Below are positions 14,649 through 22,675 of a stretch of 29,323 nt of DNA, piece by piece. Origin of the DNA: an uncultured Bacteroidales bacterium (GTDB taxonomy: Bacteria; Bacteroidota; Bacteroidia; Bacteroidales; UBA932); contig URDD01000031.1 of NCBI GenBank assembly GCA_900546395.1, positions 1 to 29,323 of the forward strand, read 5' to 3'. Positions within the stretch are counted from its first letter, which is position 1. Each line of letters starts with the position of its first letter. The notes below the pieces were generated by a model, which was not told the origin of the DNA, did no database searches, and worked only from the letters and a program-made list of their open reading frames with translations. Position numbers and translations under genes: made by a program.

Positions 14649-14861
14649 AATGCAATTCGGTACGAAAACTCCGGGTCTGCGGTACCAATCGGTCGCCAAA
14701 GTGCATTTTGTACGGAAAAGAGGCCTCTGCGGTACGGAATGCTTGAAGTGACTTCGATATTACACCTTGATAACAATTTCATCCGGAAAAACAGGTCTTT
14801 TTCCGGACAAGTGACGCATTTCTACTGCTTTGTCCGGAAAACACCCCCTTTTCCCGGACAA
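14649..14861. repeat. Cluster of four short palindromic repeat units
   Basis: Units begin near 14660, 14709, 14782 and 14830. The first two are direct copies with a 50-base period, sharing the perfect 10-mer TCTGCGGTAC at 14676 and 14726 and a G-T-A-C-G-(G)-A-A-A-A start. The third is a perfect 10-bp hairpin, TCCGGAAAAA (14782-14791) with TTTTTCCGGA (14798-14807). The fourth is TTGTCCGGAAAA (14830-14841) against TTTTCCCGGACAA (14849-14861), 12 bp with one bulged C. All share a C-G-(G)-A-A-A-A core. No gene lies in 14554-14880. Confidence 0.65.
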
Positions 14862-14899
14862 AATCGGAGGCACCAAAATGGAAATGACCAGAGTCAACT

Positions 14900-15385
14900 T
14901 TTTTCAGAGACAGACTGTCAACAAATCTGGCATCCATTGATATGTCATTAAGATTGTTCAGGTCGCTGAACACGCTCACCTTACCAAATTTGGTTACTCC
15001 TGTCATAAATGCAAACCTGATGCACCTGTCCTGTGTCTTCAGCACGGAATAGATCTCTTTAAGAGTGGACCTGAACTCCTCCTGGAGCGCATCATCACCG
15101 ATAGACTGCAGCATTGGCTTGTCATACTCGTCCACAAGGATAACTACGCGCTTGCCTGTCCTTTTCGAGTCCAACAATCGCAAGATTCTCGAAAAGTTCC
15201 TTCTTCCCGCTAAAATACGCCTCCAGAGTGGATAACAACAGGGACTTGCCGAACCGCCTCGGGCGGCTAAGGAAATAATACCTTCCCTCTGGTGCCAACT
15301 TGTACACCAGAGCCGTCTTGTCGACATAGACATAGTTGTCTTTACGCAGACTTTCAAAGTCCTGGACGCCGATAGGGTAAATCAT
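14900..15385 (-). pseudogene. Remnant of an AAA-ATPase / DUF1703-type gene
   Basis: From the ATG at 15385 the frame reads as the start of the AAA-ATPase-like family that often carries a C-terminal DUF1703 nuclease domain: I-G-V-Q-D-F-E-S-L-R, Y-V-D-K-T, then the Walker A-like R-P-R-R-F-G-K-S-L-L. Near 15155-15165 the frame shifts, and about 100 residues that normally separate Walker A and B are missing. The other frame continues with V-V-I-L-V-D-E-Y-D-K-P (Walker B), F-M-T-G-V-T-K-F and L-N-N-L-N-D-I-S-M-D. Similarity stops near 14900-14920, where the palindromic repeats begin, and the rest of the protein is absent. The gene is broken by both deletion and truncation and should not be functional. 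Confidence 0.85.
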
Positions 15386-15570
15386 AGTCGTTTTATCGTC
15401 AATCCTATAAAGATAGGAAAAACTCGCTCACATACGGATGAATTTTGCAGGAATAGTGCGGACTGTCAGCGGTATGAGACTCGACTTCGCGAGGGAAGCG
15501 GTCTTCTCTGCACTTCATGTGTCAGAAATGCCGCGTCCTGATACAGACGACGTTTTTGTTACAGTATTTT

Positions 15571-15594
15571 CCTGAATATTTTGAAAATCTCAGG
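15571..15594 (-). terminator. Weak hairpin downstream of the DUF3810 gene
   Basis: CCTGA (15571-15575) pairs with TCAGG (15590-15594), and ATTTT/AAAAT can extend the stem inside. It lies 46 bases past the DUF3810 stop. Only a short A/T-rich run follows, so it is a weak candidate terminator of the leftward operon. Confidence 0.3.
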
Positions 15595-15639
15595 CAAATT
15601 GATCGACATAGCAGGTCCGAAAGCTTTCTCTCAGAAACA

Positions 15640-16701
15640 TTATGAATGAGATTCTATATCTTCTAAAGACAGGATAAGGCTGATGACCTGGGAGTAGTTT
15701 CTGGTACCGTCACTGATTCTGTTGCCTTTCAGGAAAGCATCGTAAAGCATAGTCTGCACCGCATTGACGACAGGAGATTCTTTGCTTTCCCAGAAAGCCT
15801 GGCGCTCTCTGAACTGCTCCAGGACTTCCGGGCGTATTCCGGCTACCCAGGCTCTGTACTCCTCCGCTCCAAGGATAGAAGCATTTCCCAGAACATACGG
15901 AAACAGAGAATAATAACCGCTGTATTTCAAAGCAGGAGAGTCTGATTCAGTGCAGAAACGATAAGCCCAATAATTGGCTTCTGCCTCACTGCTCACCCCC
16001 ATGAGATGTGAAAACTCGTGGGCATAAGTAAAGGGACGCTCCAAGTCACATAAGTCAGCATTAAGAAGAGACTCTCCCGTAAACGGAGCCATAGAACCAC
16101 TCACGCTGACACCTGAATACAGAGATGTAAAGACAAACTCCTTCGGCTCCTGCCATTTTCGCGGCTGTGCAAGTCCTGCATCTTCGGGAAGTGAAGCATA
16201 AAATTTATGCACTGCTTCTTTTATTTCTTCAGGAGAAACATAATTTCCGACGGCACAATAAAAATTCAGACTGTCGGAATAATGTCCAAGAAAATCCTTG
16301 AATTTCACTTCATCAAACCTGGCAGGTTCCTTATCCATACGCTCATAGATACTCTGCCGGAAATAATTGTTTCCCCATCCTATATAGAACCAGACATATA
16401 TCCATACCAAAAGCTCTGCTTCCCTCAGAACCACCTTTTTCCAGGGAGACGGCTTCCTGTTCCTCCGGAAAACAATGACAGGGACAGCAAGCAGAGCTGC
16501 AATCATCCCTATCACAACAAATTCCATCAATGGAAACGGGAACAATGATGAAAAGGCAGACAACAACGCCGACACTACCGGATAAATATGCCGTGCATAA
16601 AACTCCCCGATAAGCGGGCTGTACCTGCAGAGGATGGTAAATGCAAGCAATGCCAGCATACCTCCAATCCTTATTACTTTAAATGCCTTTTGTCTGTCCA
16701 T
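15640..16701 (-). CDS. DUF3810 family membrane zinc metallopeptidase-like protein
   Basis: This is a 353-residue protein. The N-terminal part has three hydrophobic helices (about 12-26, 40-77 and 93-110), so it sits in the inner membrane. The rest carries a zincin motif, H228-E-F-S-H232, followed by E239-A-E241 as the likely third zinc ligand. This matches DUF3810, a Bacteroidota family of predicted membrane metallopeptidases with no known substrate. It starts 46 bases after the preceding leftward gene and is probably cotranscribed with it, perhaps from the thiamine-receptor transcript as well. The family call is firm, the function open. Confidence 0.85.
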   Translation of the reverse strand: MDRQKAFKVIRIGGMLALLAFTILCRYSPLIGEFYARHIYPVVSALLSAFSSLFPFPLMEFVVIGMIAALLAVPVIVFRRNRKPSPWKKVVLREAELLVWIYVWFYIGWGNNYFRQSIYERMDKEPARFDEVKFKDFLGHYSDSLNFYCAVGNYVSPEEIKEAVHKFYASLPEDAGLAQPRKWQEPKEFVFTSLYSGVSVSGSMAPFTGESLLNADLCDLERPFTYAHEFSHLMGVSSEAEANYWAYRFCTESDSPALKYSGYYSLFPYVLGNASILGAEEYRAWVAGIRPEVLEQFRERQAFWESKESPVVNAVQTMLYDAFLKGNRISDGTRNYSQVISLILSLEDIESHS

Positions 16702-16747
16702 GAATAAGATGCCGGGGTTAAATTCAGATGCAGAAGCCAGTCTTCTA

Positions 16748-17545
16748 TTATTTTTTGAAAGTTATACCCTGCCTGCTAAAACGTCTTGCAAGACTTCCGC
16801 CCTGGGCAGTCTTCAGAAACGCAGGAACTTCAGCAGAAAGCACAGCCAATAATTTTTCAGCCCTGACATGTACGGAAACAGCTTCATTGTTCGCCACCGT
16901 CTGTACCTTCTTGACTATCATCTTTGAAGATGTATCATCCAGTTTCCGCAAGGCGTTAATAAGGTCTCCGACCACTGAACGGAAGTCCTGGACGCCGTCA
17001 AAATCTTTATTGTCAGGAGTATAGTCCCCTATCAGATGGACATCATAAACAATGGAAATCATTGCATTGGCAAACGCTGCATCCTTTCCTCCGGATGCAA
17101 AGCCGAAGAGCCTCTCAGTCAGCGCATTCGCCTCTTTATTGCGTCTCTGTTGCTCATCTGAAAGCATTTTCTGGAAACGCTTCACTTCAGATGGATTCTT
17201 ACCCCAGGGCAATGCATCAGCCTTGGCCTGAAGTTCCGGATTCCACGGTCTTGAATTATATCCCCAATGGAAAAGCAGACGATGCTTGCATTTAAAGCCG
17301 GGAAACTGTGATTTCAGATAATCATAAAAGTTCAGACCTCCATATTCAGGAAGTACCTCTCCCCTGTAACCGTCTATCATTTTCGAACTTATGTAGCGCA
17401 TCCACTCCGTCACCTGAGTGGTTTCGTTGAACCCCAATACGGCATAAAAGTCTGCCTTGTGGAGATCAAAACCGGAATGTGCGGAAACCCTGCCCCCGAA
17501 AATAAAGGACAGGGCAGCTACAAATGCCATCAGTGTTTTCTTCAT
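16748..17545 (-). CDS. Secreted phospholipase C / P1-nuclease-like protein
   Basis: This is a 265-residue protein with a signal peptide (residues 1-22, ending near V-S-A). The mature part is all helical by eye, with spaced histidines and acidic residues: H-K-A-D near 30, C-K-H-R-L-L-F-H-W-G near 87-96, and Y-D-V-H-L-I-G-D-Y-T-P-D near 167-178. The last motif resembles the H-x-x-x-D metal-binding element of the zinc-dependent phospholipase C / S1-P1 nuclease superfamily (compare H-Y-I-G-D-x-x-Q-P). Without alignment I cannot say whether all three zinc sites are present or what is cleaved. It starts 90 bases after the thiamine-type TonB receptor ends, with promoter-like boxes in the gap. Confidence 0.6.
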   Translation of the reverse strand: MKKTLMAFVAALSFIFGGRVSAHSGFDLHKADFYAVLGFNETTQVTEWMRYISSKMIDGYRGEVLPEYGGLNFYDYLKSQFPGFKCKHRLLFHWGYNSRPWNPELQAKADALPWGKNPSEVKRFQKMLSDEQQRRNKEANALTERLFGFASGGKDAAFANAMISIVYDVHLIGDYTPDNKDFDGVQDFRSVVGDLINALRKLDDTSSKMIVKKVQTVANNEAVSVHVRAEKLLAVLSAEVPAFLKTAQGGSLARRFSRQGITFKK

Positions 17546-17567
17546 AACCTTTTTACTTTACGAAGCA

Positions 17568-17584
17568 CAAAAATAGCAAATTTA
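17568..17584 (-). promoter_or_regulatory. Promoter-like -7 boxes before the phospholipase-like gene
   Basis: Two overlapping candidates fit the -7 consensus on the minus strand: TAAATTTG (17584-17577) and TATTTTTG (17575-17568). Neither has a TTTG at ideal distance. They would allow expression of the phospholipase-like and DUF3810 genes independently of the riboswitch. Confidence 0.35.
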
Positions 17585-17635
17585 TTTGTCAAGTCGGACG
17601 CATATTCCTTGACAGGGCTCGGGATGACAAATAGG

Positions 17636-20008
17636 CTAAAATCTGTAGGAAAGTTTGAGCATAAAGTTTACAGGAGCCTGAGGATACACCCATACTCCAT
17701 AGTAAATCCGGCCGTCAGATTCTGCCACATTCTTGTACGCGCCGCCGTCTGCATAATAGAAATTATTTAAAAGATTGTTTATATGACCGCTTATGCCCAA
17801 CTTACCGCCACCGACATTGAACTCGTGCATAAGAGAAAGATTGGAAACAAAATACCCCGGAATCGATCTGTCTTTGCTGGCAGTATTGTCCATATACTGT
17901 CTTCCGACATATTTCCCGTTTATGGAAAGGGTCGTAGTCTTGAGAGAGTTGCTGAAGACAGTGGCAAACGGCCTGAATGTCAGCTGGAGCATACCAACAA
18001 CAGACGGTGACATAAGCATATCCGTAGTACCGAATCCTATGATTTTCTGGTCTTTATCCAGTTCATTCCAATCATCGGGATTGTCAATATATGAAACATA
18101 TTCCGAATAATCCTTTATCTTGTTGAGGCTCAAAGTAAGATTGGCGTCAACCTTCATCCACTTCGTCGTCTCCCAAGCTGCCGCAAGCTCAATACCGCGG
18201 CGGTAGCTTCTGCCCACATTGTCTTTTATGGCATATCCCACATCACTCAGTCTTCCTGTCTCAAGAAGCATATTCCAGTATTCCATAAAATAAAAATTGG
18301 CAGATGCTGCAATCTTTTCCGCCGTATAGACATAGCCTATCTCGATATCCACCATTCTTTCCGGCTTCAGGGCTGATCTTTCCGAACCTGAATTCCAGCT
18401 CAGAATAACTTCCTTCAGGTCACTTCTGCCTGGCTCCCTGTGACCAAGGGCAGCAGAAATATAGGCCCTGTTCCTGTCTGTCCAGTTAAATGTAAGGCCG
18501 GCCCGTGGGTTAAAGAAATTCCATGTTGTACTATAATCCAGCATTGCCCCGTCATCTTCAGGACCTTCCATTTTCAGTGACACTCCCCTGTACTGCAGAT
18601 CTGCGTATGCGGTCATCCACGGAAGCGGTGTGTATTCAGCCCTGGCAAATACATTGATTTCCTGCTTGAGCCCGTTGTTCAGATACCATTTATGACCATC
18701 ATTGAAAGCATCGTAGTCGAATTTGTCTCCGTATCTGCTGTTCCAAAGGACTTTTCCTATATGGTCTCCGTCATAGCGAGAAAGATTGATACCACCTGTG
18801 AAATTTACCTTTGCTCCGGCATAACGCACATCAGAATTCAGGACAAAGTAGTGATTATCCATTGCCTTGCGCACGATGAAGTCACTCTTGGAATTCATCA
18901 GGACTTCTCCTGTTTCTCCATCAACCACAGGCTGTCCAGTAACAGGGTCTATAACAGGGACAGGCGGCAATTCAGGAAAGTTGTACTTTGAAAACTTCTT
19001 CTGAGCCTTGTAGTTTTCATAATATCCGTCTCCTTTGGTGTAGTTGAACGTGGTACTCCAGACGACATTTTTCGGAAACTGGTGAGTGTAGTTCAGCTGG
19101 ATGTGATGCTGGGTATAATTGTCGGTCTCATTGTCATAATAACGCAGATTGCCGAACTGGTCGGTGTATTCTCCGGCGCTGTTGTACCTCCGGTCTGTTT
19201 CATATGTTTCCAGGTCGATACCGTTCCATGTGATGCCCGTGTGCTGGTCACCCATAAGGTATGTGAGTTTGATGGAATTGGTCGCGTTCATCCATCCCAA
19301 GGCTGCAAATGCAGACTGTACATTAGCCTTTGCATTGCGTATATAGCCGTCCGTATAGTTGCGGGAATAGGCGACATCAAAATATACTCCAGAACGTGTA
19401 AGACCTGTACCCGCAGCTACTGTAGCCATAAAGGTGTTGTAAGAACCGCCTGCAATCTCTGCTGCGACATGCGGGTCAGGAGACACTGAAGCTGTACTCA
19501 TATTCACACTGGCCCCGAATGCTCCGGAACCGTTGGCTGATGTTCCAAGTCCCCTCTGGAGTTGAACGGAGTTGATGATGTTTGTCAATGCCGGAATATT
19601 GACCCAGAACACTTCCTGCGACTCTGCATCATTGAGAGTGATTCCGTTGAGAGTTACGTTTATCTGGGAACCTTTGCTTCCCCGGATGCTCATCTTTGAA
19701 TATCCGATTCCCGTACCGCCTTCATTGACTGCCACTACAGAAGGTTGCAGGTTAAGGAGCATAGGAAGGGAATTGATAGGATTGGAACTTCGCAATTCCT
19801 TTTTGCTCACCATAGTATATGTCACAGGAGTAGTTTTGCCGGCCCGTGAAGCCGAAACTATGACGCTATCCAGCTTATCTTCTATTCCGTTATCGCTTGT
19901 CACAGAGCTGTTTTCGGAAGCTCTTCTGTCATCCGCCTCATTTCCCGCAGCTTCTGCAGGCAATGAAGTCAGCGCAATGAGCGCTGCATAAAATAAAAAA
20001 CCTCGCAT
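17636..20008 (-). CDS. TonB-dependent outer-membrane receptor under TPP riboswitch control, probable thiamine uptake
   Basis: I place the start at the ATG at 20008 (MRGFLFYAAL); the frame extends to a TTG at 20026, but the ATG opens a proper signal peptide (1-19, ending A-E-A). The 790-residue product has an N-terminal plug domain (about 45-160, with V-S-A-S-R and I-R-G-S-K-G-S-Q-I-N-V-T-L-N-G) and a large barrel ending in the outer-membrane signature L-K-L-S-Y-R-F. There is no N-terminal carboxypeptidase-like domain. A TPP riboswitch lies directly upstream. In Bacteroides, TPP-riboswitch TonB receptors import thiamine, so thiamine or a precursor is the likely ligand; this is inferred from the riboswitch, not from the protein. 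No pnuT-like or thiamine kinase gene follows, unlike the Bacteroides operon. Confidence 0.9.
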   Translation of the reverse strand: MRGFLFYAALIALTSLPAEAAGNEADDRRASENSSVTSDNGIEDKLDSVIVSASRAGKTTPVTYTMVSKKELRSSNPINSLPMLLNLQPSVVAVNEGGTGIGYSKMSIRGSKGSQINVTLNGITLNDAESQEVFWVNIPALTNIINSVQLQRGLGTSANGSGAFGASVNMSTASVSPDPHVAAEIAGGSYNTFMATVAAGTGLTRSGVYFDVAYSRNYTDGYIRNAKANVQSAFAALGWMNATNSIKLTYLMGDQHTGITWNGIDLETYETDRRYNSAGEYTDQFGNLRYYDNETDNYTQHHIQLNYTHQFPKNVVWSTTFNYTKGDGYYENYKAQKKFSKYNFPELPPVPVIDPVTGQPVVDGETGEVLMNSKSDFIVRKAMDNHYFVLNSDVRYAGAKVNFTGGINLSRYDGDHIGKVLWNSRYGDKFDYDAFNDGHKWYLNNGLKQEINVFARAEYTPLPWMTAYADLQYRGVSLKMEGPEDDGAMLDYSTTWNFFNPRAGLTFNWTDRNRAYISAALGHREPGRSDLKEVILSWNSGSERSALKPERMVDIEIGYVYTAEKIAASANFYFMEYWNMLLETGRLSDVGYAIKDNVGRSYRRGIELAAAWETTKWMKVDANLTLSLNKIKDYSEYVSYIDNPDDWNELDKDQKIIGFGTTDMLMSPSVVGMLQLTFRPFATVFSNSLKTTTLSINGKYVGRQYMDNTASKDRSIPGYFVSNLSLMHEFNVGGGKLGISGHINNLLNNFYYADGGAYKNVAESDGRIYYGVWVYPQAPVNFMLKLSYRF

Positions 20009-20024
20009 AATATTAATTTTATGC
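20005..20024 (-). promoter_or_regulatory. Hairpin enclosing the receptor start codon
   Basis: On the minus strand GCATAA (20024-20019) and TTATGC (20010-20005) pair around 8 bases. The ATG at 20008-20006 sits in the 3' arm. It may let the riboswitch act on translation initiation. Confidence 0.45.
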
Positions 20025-20044
20025 AAGGGGGTGCACCGTCAAGT

Positions 20045-20138
20045 GCCTGAGATATCTGCTTCCCTACGCCGGTATTGGCCGGATCAGGTTCAATGGGACT
20101 GTCTCAACTCCTTTCCAATCATTGGGGAGTACCCCCGC
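20045..20138 (-). promoter_or_regulatory. TPP riboswitch (THI element)
   Basis: The minus strand carries the conserved aptamer core in order: a G-rich 5' stem (GCGGGGGT at 20138-20131), ACTCC/GGAGT helix, TTGAGA, then TGAACCTGATC, the CCGG/CCGG arm and GCGTAGGGAAGCAG. Downstream a GCAC/GTGC hairpin and a C-run (CACCCCC) that could pair with the 5' G-run form a plausible expression platform. Binding of thiamine pyrophosphate is expected to lower expression of the TonB receptor. Confidence 0.95.
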
Positions 20139-20155
20139 ATGTTGTATTTAATTAT

Positions 20156-20917
20156 TTATTTCTCTTCCAGACGCACTTCATACAGGCGCGGCCAGTTTTT
20201 GCCTGTAAGGTAAATTTTCTTGGCGTCAGGATTGTAGGCAATGCCGTTGAGCACGTCTGTCTCCGCCGTCCTCAGGTTCTTCGGAAGAAGTCCGGAACAG
20301 TCTATTGTAGCCTCCACCTTTCCATCAGAAGGATTTATTATCAGTATTATATCACTGACATAGACATTTGCCCAAATCTTTCCGTCTATATATTCCAACT
20401 CATTGAGAAACCGCATCGGACGGCCTTGAAGTTTCACGGTCACCTGCCTTACCGGCTTGAAATCAGGTGTCATGAAATACAGATTGGCAGAGCCGTCACT
20501 TGCGATCAGGCTCTTGCCGTCTGTAGTCAGACCCCACCCTTCCCTTTGGTAGGTCCAGGTGGACTTATATTCAAAAGTATTTATGTCATAGACAAAAGCG
20601 ACTCTGTTGTGCCATGTCAGGATATAGAGGTTATCACCGATTGTCACGGATCCCTCCACGAAATACTGCCTGGCAAAATCCAGTTTGCGCAGAGGCTCTC
20701 CAGTCGAAATCTCTACTTTCCTGAAAGTGGATTTTCCCTGCAGGCCAGTGCTTTCATACATCTGCCCTTCATGGAAAAACAAGCCCTGTGTGTATGATGT
20801 CACATCATGTGGGTATTCCCTGACAGGGACTGCCTTGTAACTTTTCACCTGGGCATCGCAGTTCACAAAAGAAAACAATGCCAGCACTATCGCCACTATG
20901 ACAGAAACGACCCTCAT
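20156..20917 (-). CDS. Glutaminyl-peptide cyclotransferase (glutamine cyclotransferase family)
   Basis: This is a 253-residue exported protein with a signal peptide (about 1-22). The mature part matches the plant-type glutaminyl cyclase family, a five-bladed beta-propeller: Y-P-H-D-V-T-S-Y-T-Q-G-L-F-F, Y-E-S-T-G-L-Q-G-K-S, Q-R-E-G-W-G-L-T-T-D-G, L-N-E-L-E-Y-I-D-G-K-I-W-A-N-V and the closing L-N-G-I-A-Y-N-P-D motif. The family converts N-terminal glutamine to pyroglutamate, in Bacteroidota protecting exported proteins exposed after signal-peptide cleavage. It begins 4 bases after the pyrG stop, so both are probably on one transcript. The length is normal and no defect is visible. Confidence 0.9.
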   Translation of the reverse strand: MRVVSVIVAIVLALFSFVNCDAQVKSYKAVPVREYPHDVTSYTQGLFFHEGQMYESTGLQGKSTFRKVEISTGEPLRKLDFARQYFVEGSVTIGDNLYILTWHNRVAFVYDINTFEYKSTWTYQREGWGLTTDGKSLIASDGSANLYFMTPDFKPVRQVTVKLQGRPMRFLNELEYIDGKIWANVYVSDIILIINPSDGKVEATIDCSGLLPKNLRTAETDVLNGIAYNPDAKKIYLTGKNWPRLYEVRLEEK

Positions 20918-20921
20918 ATCT

Positions 20922-22574
20922 CTACTCTGCCTTGTTCTGCTGCTCTTTCTCCTCTACGGATTTATGGGCAGCCTTGTATTCCATCGCAGCCTTTACAAAT
21001 GCCACGAATATCGGCTGAGGATGCTCAGGGGTACTTTTCAGTTCAGGATGGAACTGCACTCCGATAAAGAACGGATGGGAAGGAATCTCTACTATCTCCA
21101 CCAGACCGGTATCTGGGTTACGGCCGGAAGCCTTCATTCCCGCTTCCTCTACCATAGGAAGATAATCGTTATTGAACTCATATCTGTGTCTGTGCCTTTC
21201 GGATATGATCTCCTTGCCGTAAATCCTGTAGGCAAGAGAGTCTTTGTCCAACTGACAGTTATATGCCCCGAGCCTCATTGTACCTCCTTTTATGTTGGTA
21301 CTCTTCTGGTCTTCCATCAGGTCAATGATAGGTACAGATGTCGAAGGATTGACTTCAGTAGAAACAGCATCCTTTAGTCCGAGTACGTCACGGGCAAACT
21401 CTACAACACACATCTGCATTCCCAGGCAGATTCCGAAGAAAGGAACATTGTGCTCCCTTGCATACCTGATGGCCACGACCTTGCCTTCAAGTCCCCTCTC
21501 ACCGAATCCAGGGGCTACAAGTACCGCATCCATAGAACCGAGCTGCTCTTCAACATTTGCATCATTCAGGAACTCACTGTGAATACTGTGAACATTGACC
21601 TTGCATTCATTCGCAGCCCCGGCATGGACAAATGATTCAAGAATAGACTTGTACGCATCCTGAAGTTCCACATATTTGCCGACAAGGGCTATATCCACCG
21701 ATGACTTAGGATGCATAAGTTTGTCAAGGAACTTGTTCCACTCTCCAAGTTCAGGCTCCGGAAGACCGGTAAGGCCGAAGTGCTCAAGAACGAGCTGATC
21801 AAGTTTCTCTGCCTTCATATTAAGAGGCACCATATAAATAGACGGTGCATCCATTGATTCTATCACATGTCCCGGTCTCACATTACAGAACAGAGCTACC
21901 TTTTTCCTGAGCTCAGGAGTAAGCTTATGCTCTGTACGGCACACTATTATGTCAGGCTGTACACCATTCTGCTGAAGCATCTGCACTGAGTGCTGGGTAG
22001 GCTTGGTCTTCAGTTCCTTGGCAGCATTCAGATAAGGCACCAAGGTAAGGTGTATGGTAACGCAGTCCTCCTCAGGCAGTTCCCACTGAAGCTGACGCAC
22101 AGCCTCCACGAACGGCTGGGACTCCATATCTCCGACAGTTCCGCCTATTTCGGTGATGATGACATCATATTCGCCTGTCTTGCCCAGAAGCAGCATACGC
22201 CTCTTGATTTCATCTGTGATATGCGGCACGATCTGTACGGTCTTGCCGAGATACGCTCCTTCTCTTTCCCTGTTGATTACAGAGTGGTAAATCTTTCCAG
22301 TAGTCACGTTGTTTGCCTTCGAGGTATGTACTCCAAGGAAACGCTCATAATGTCCGAGATCCAGATCTGTCTCGGCTCCGTCTTCCGTAACATAACACTC
22401 TCCGTGCTCATAAGGATTCAATGTCCCCGGATCTATGTTAATGTACGGGTCGAATTTCTGAATTGTGACCCTGAGTCCTCTGGCCTGCAGAAGTTTGGCC
22501 AGTGAAGCTGAAATAATGCCTTTTCCAAGTGACGAGGCGACTCCGCCTGAAACGAATACGAATTTTGTGTGCAT
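20922..22574 (-). CDS. pyrG: CTP synthase
   Basis: This is a 550-residue enzyme of the usual length. The N-terminal amidoligase domain shows S-G-G-V-A-S-S-L-G-K-G (residues 9-19), F-D-P-Y-I-N-I-D-P-G-T and E-D-G-A-E-T-D-L-D-L-G-H-Y-E-R. The C-terminal class I glutaminase domain shows the nucleophile C383 in G-I-C-L-G-M-Q, and H and E in V-Q-F-H-P-E. It makes CTP from UTP, ATP and glutamine in the cytoplasm, the last step of de novo pyrimidine nucleotide synthesis. The promoter is shared back to back with the gene at 22676. The glutaminyl cyclase gene follows after 4 bases; no functional link is known. Confidence 0.98.
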   Translation of the reverse strand: MHTKFVFVSGGVASSLGKGIISASLAKLLQARGLRVTIQKFDPYINIDPGTLNPYEHGECYVTEDGAETDLDLGHYERFLGVHTSKANNVTTGKIYHSVINREREGAYLGKTVQIVPHITDEIKRRMLLLGKTGEYDVIITEIGGTVGDMESQPFVEAVRQLQWELPEEDCVTIHLTLVPYLNAAKELKTKPTQHSVQMLQQNGVQPDIIVCRTEHKLTPELRKKVALFCNVRPGHVIESMDAPSIYMVPLNMKAEKLDQLVLEHFGLTGLPEPELGEWNKFLDKLMHPKSSVDIALVGKYVELQDAYKSILESFVHAGAANECKVNVHSIHSEFLNDANVEEQLGSMDAVLVAPGFGERGLEGKVVAIRYAREHNVPFFGICLGMQMCVVEFARDVLGLKDAVSTEVNPSTSVPIIDLMEDQKSTNIKGGTMRLGAYNCQLDKDSLAYRIYGKEIISERHRHRYEFNNDYLPMVEEAGMKASGRNPDTGLVEIVEIPSHPFFIGVQFHPELKSTPEHPQPIFVAFVKAAMEYKAAHKSVEEKEQQNKAE

Positions 22575-22601
22575 AATAAATGGATTCCGTTATCAGGGGT
22601 A

Positions 22602-22609
22602 CAAAAATA
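22602..22609 (-). promoter_or_regulatory. -7 box for pyrG
   Basis: TATTTTTG on the minus strand fits the Bacteroidota -7 consensus and lies 27 bases before the pyrG ATG. A T-run occupies the -33 region at the right distance. Confidence 0.5.
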
Positions 22610-22640
22610 CGCAAAAAAAGTGATTTGAAAAAATCTTTAT

Positions 22641-22648
22641 TACCTTTG
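22641..22648 (+). promoter_or_regulatory. -7 box for the steroid-reductase-like gene
   Basis: TACCTTTG matches the -7 consensus and lies 27 bases before the ATG at 22676. A TTTG occurs upstream, but at only 13 bases, so the -33 element is weak. Confidence 0.45.
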
Positions 22649-22675
22649 CCTTGTTTTCATATAATCACTAATACA

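Noticed and set aside
14649..14861. Possible CRISPR array
   Set aside because: Only four divergent units, unequal spacing and no cas genes; the units are hairpins, not identical repeats with unique spacers.
14562..14951. Plus-strand 129-codon open frame
   Set aside because: It is made of the palindromic repeats plus the antisense of the ATPase relic.
20075..20797. Plus-strand 240-codon open frame
   Set aside because: It is antisense to the TPP riboswitch and the glutaminyl cyclase gene, both well supported.
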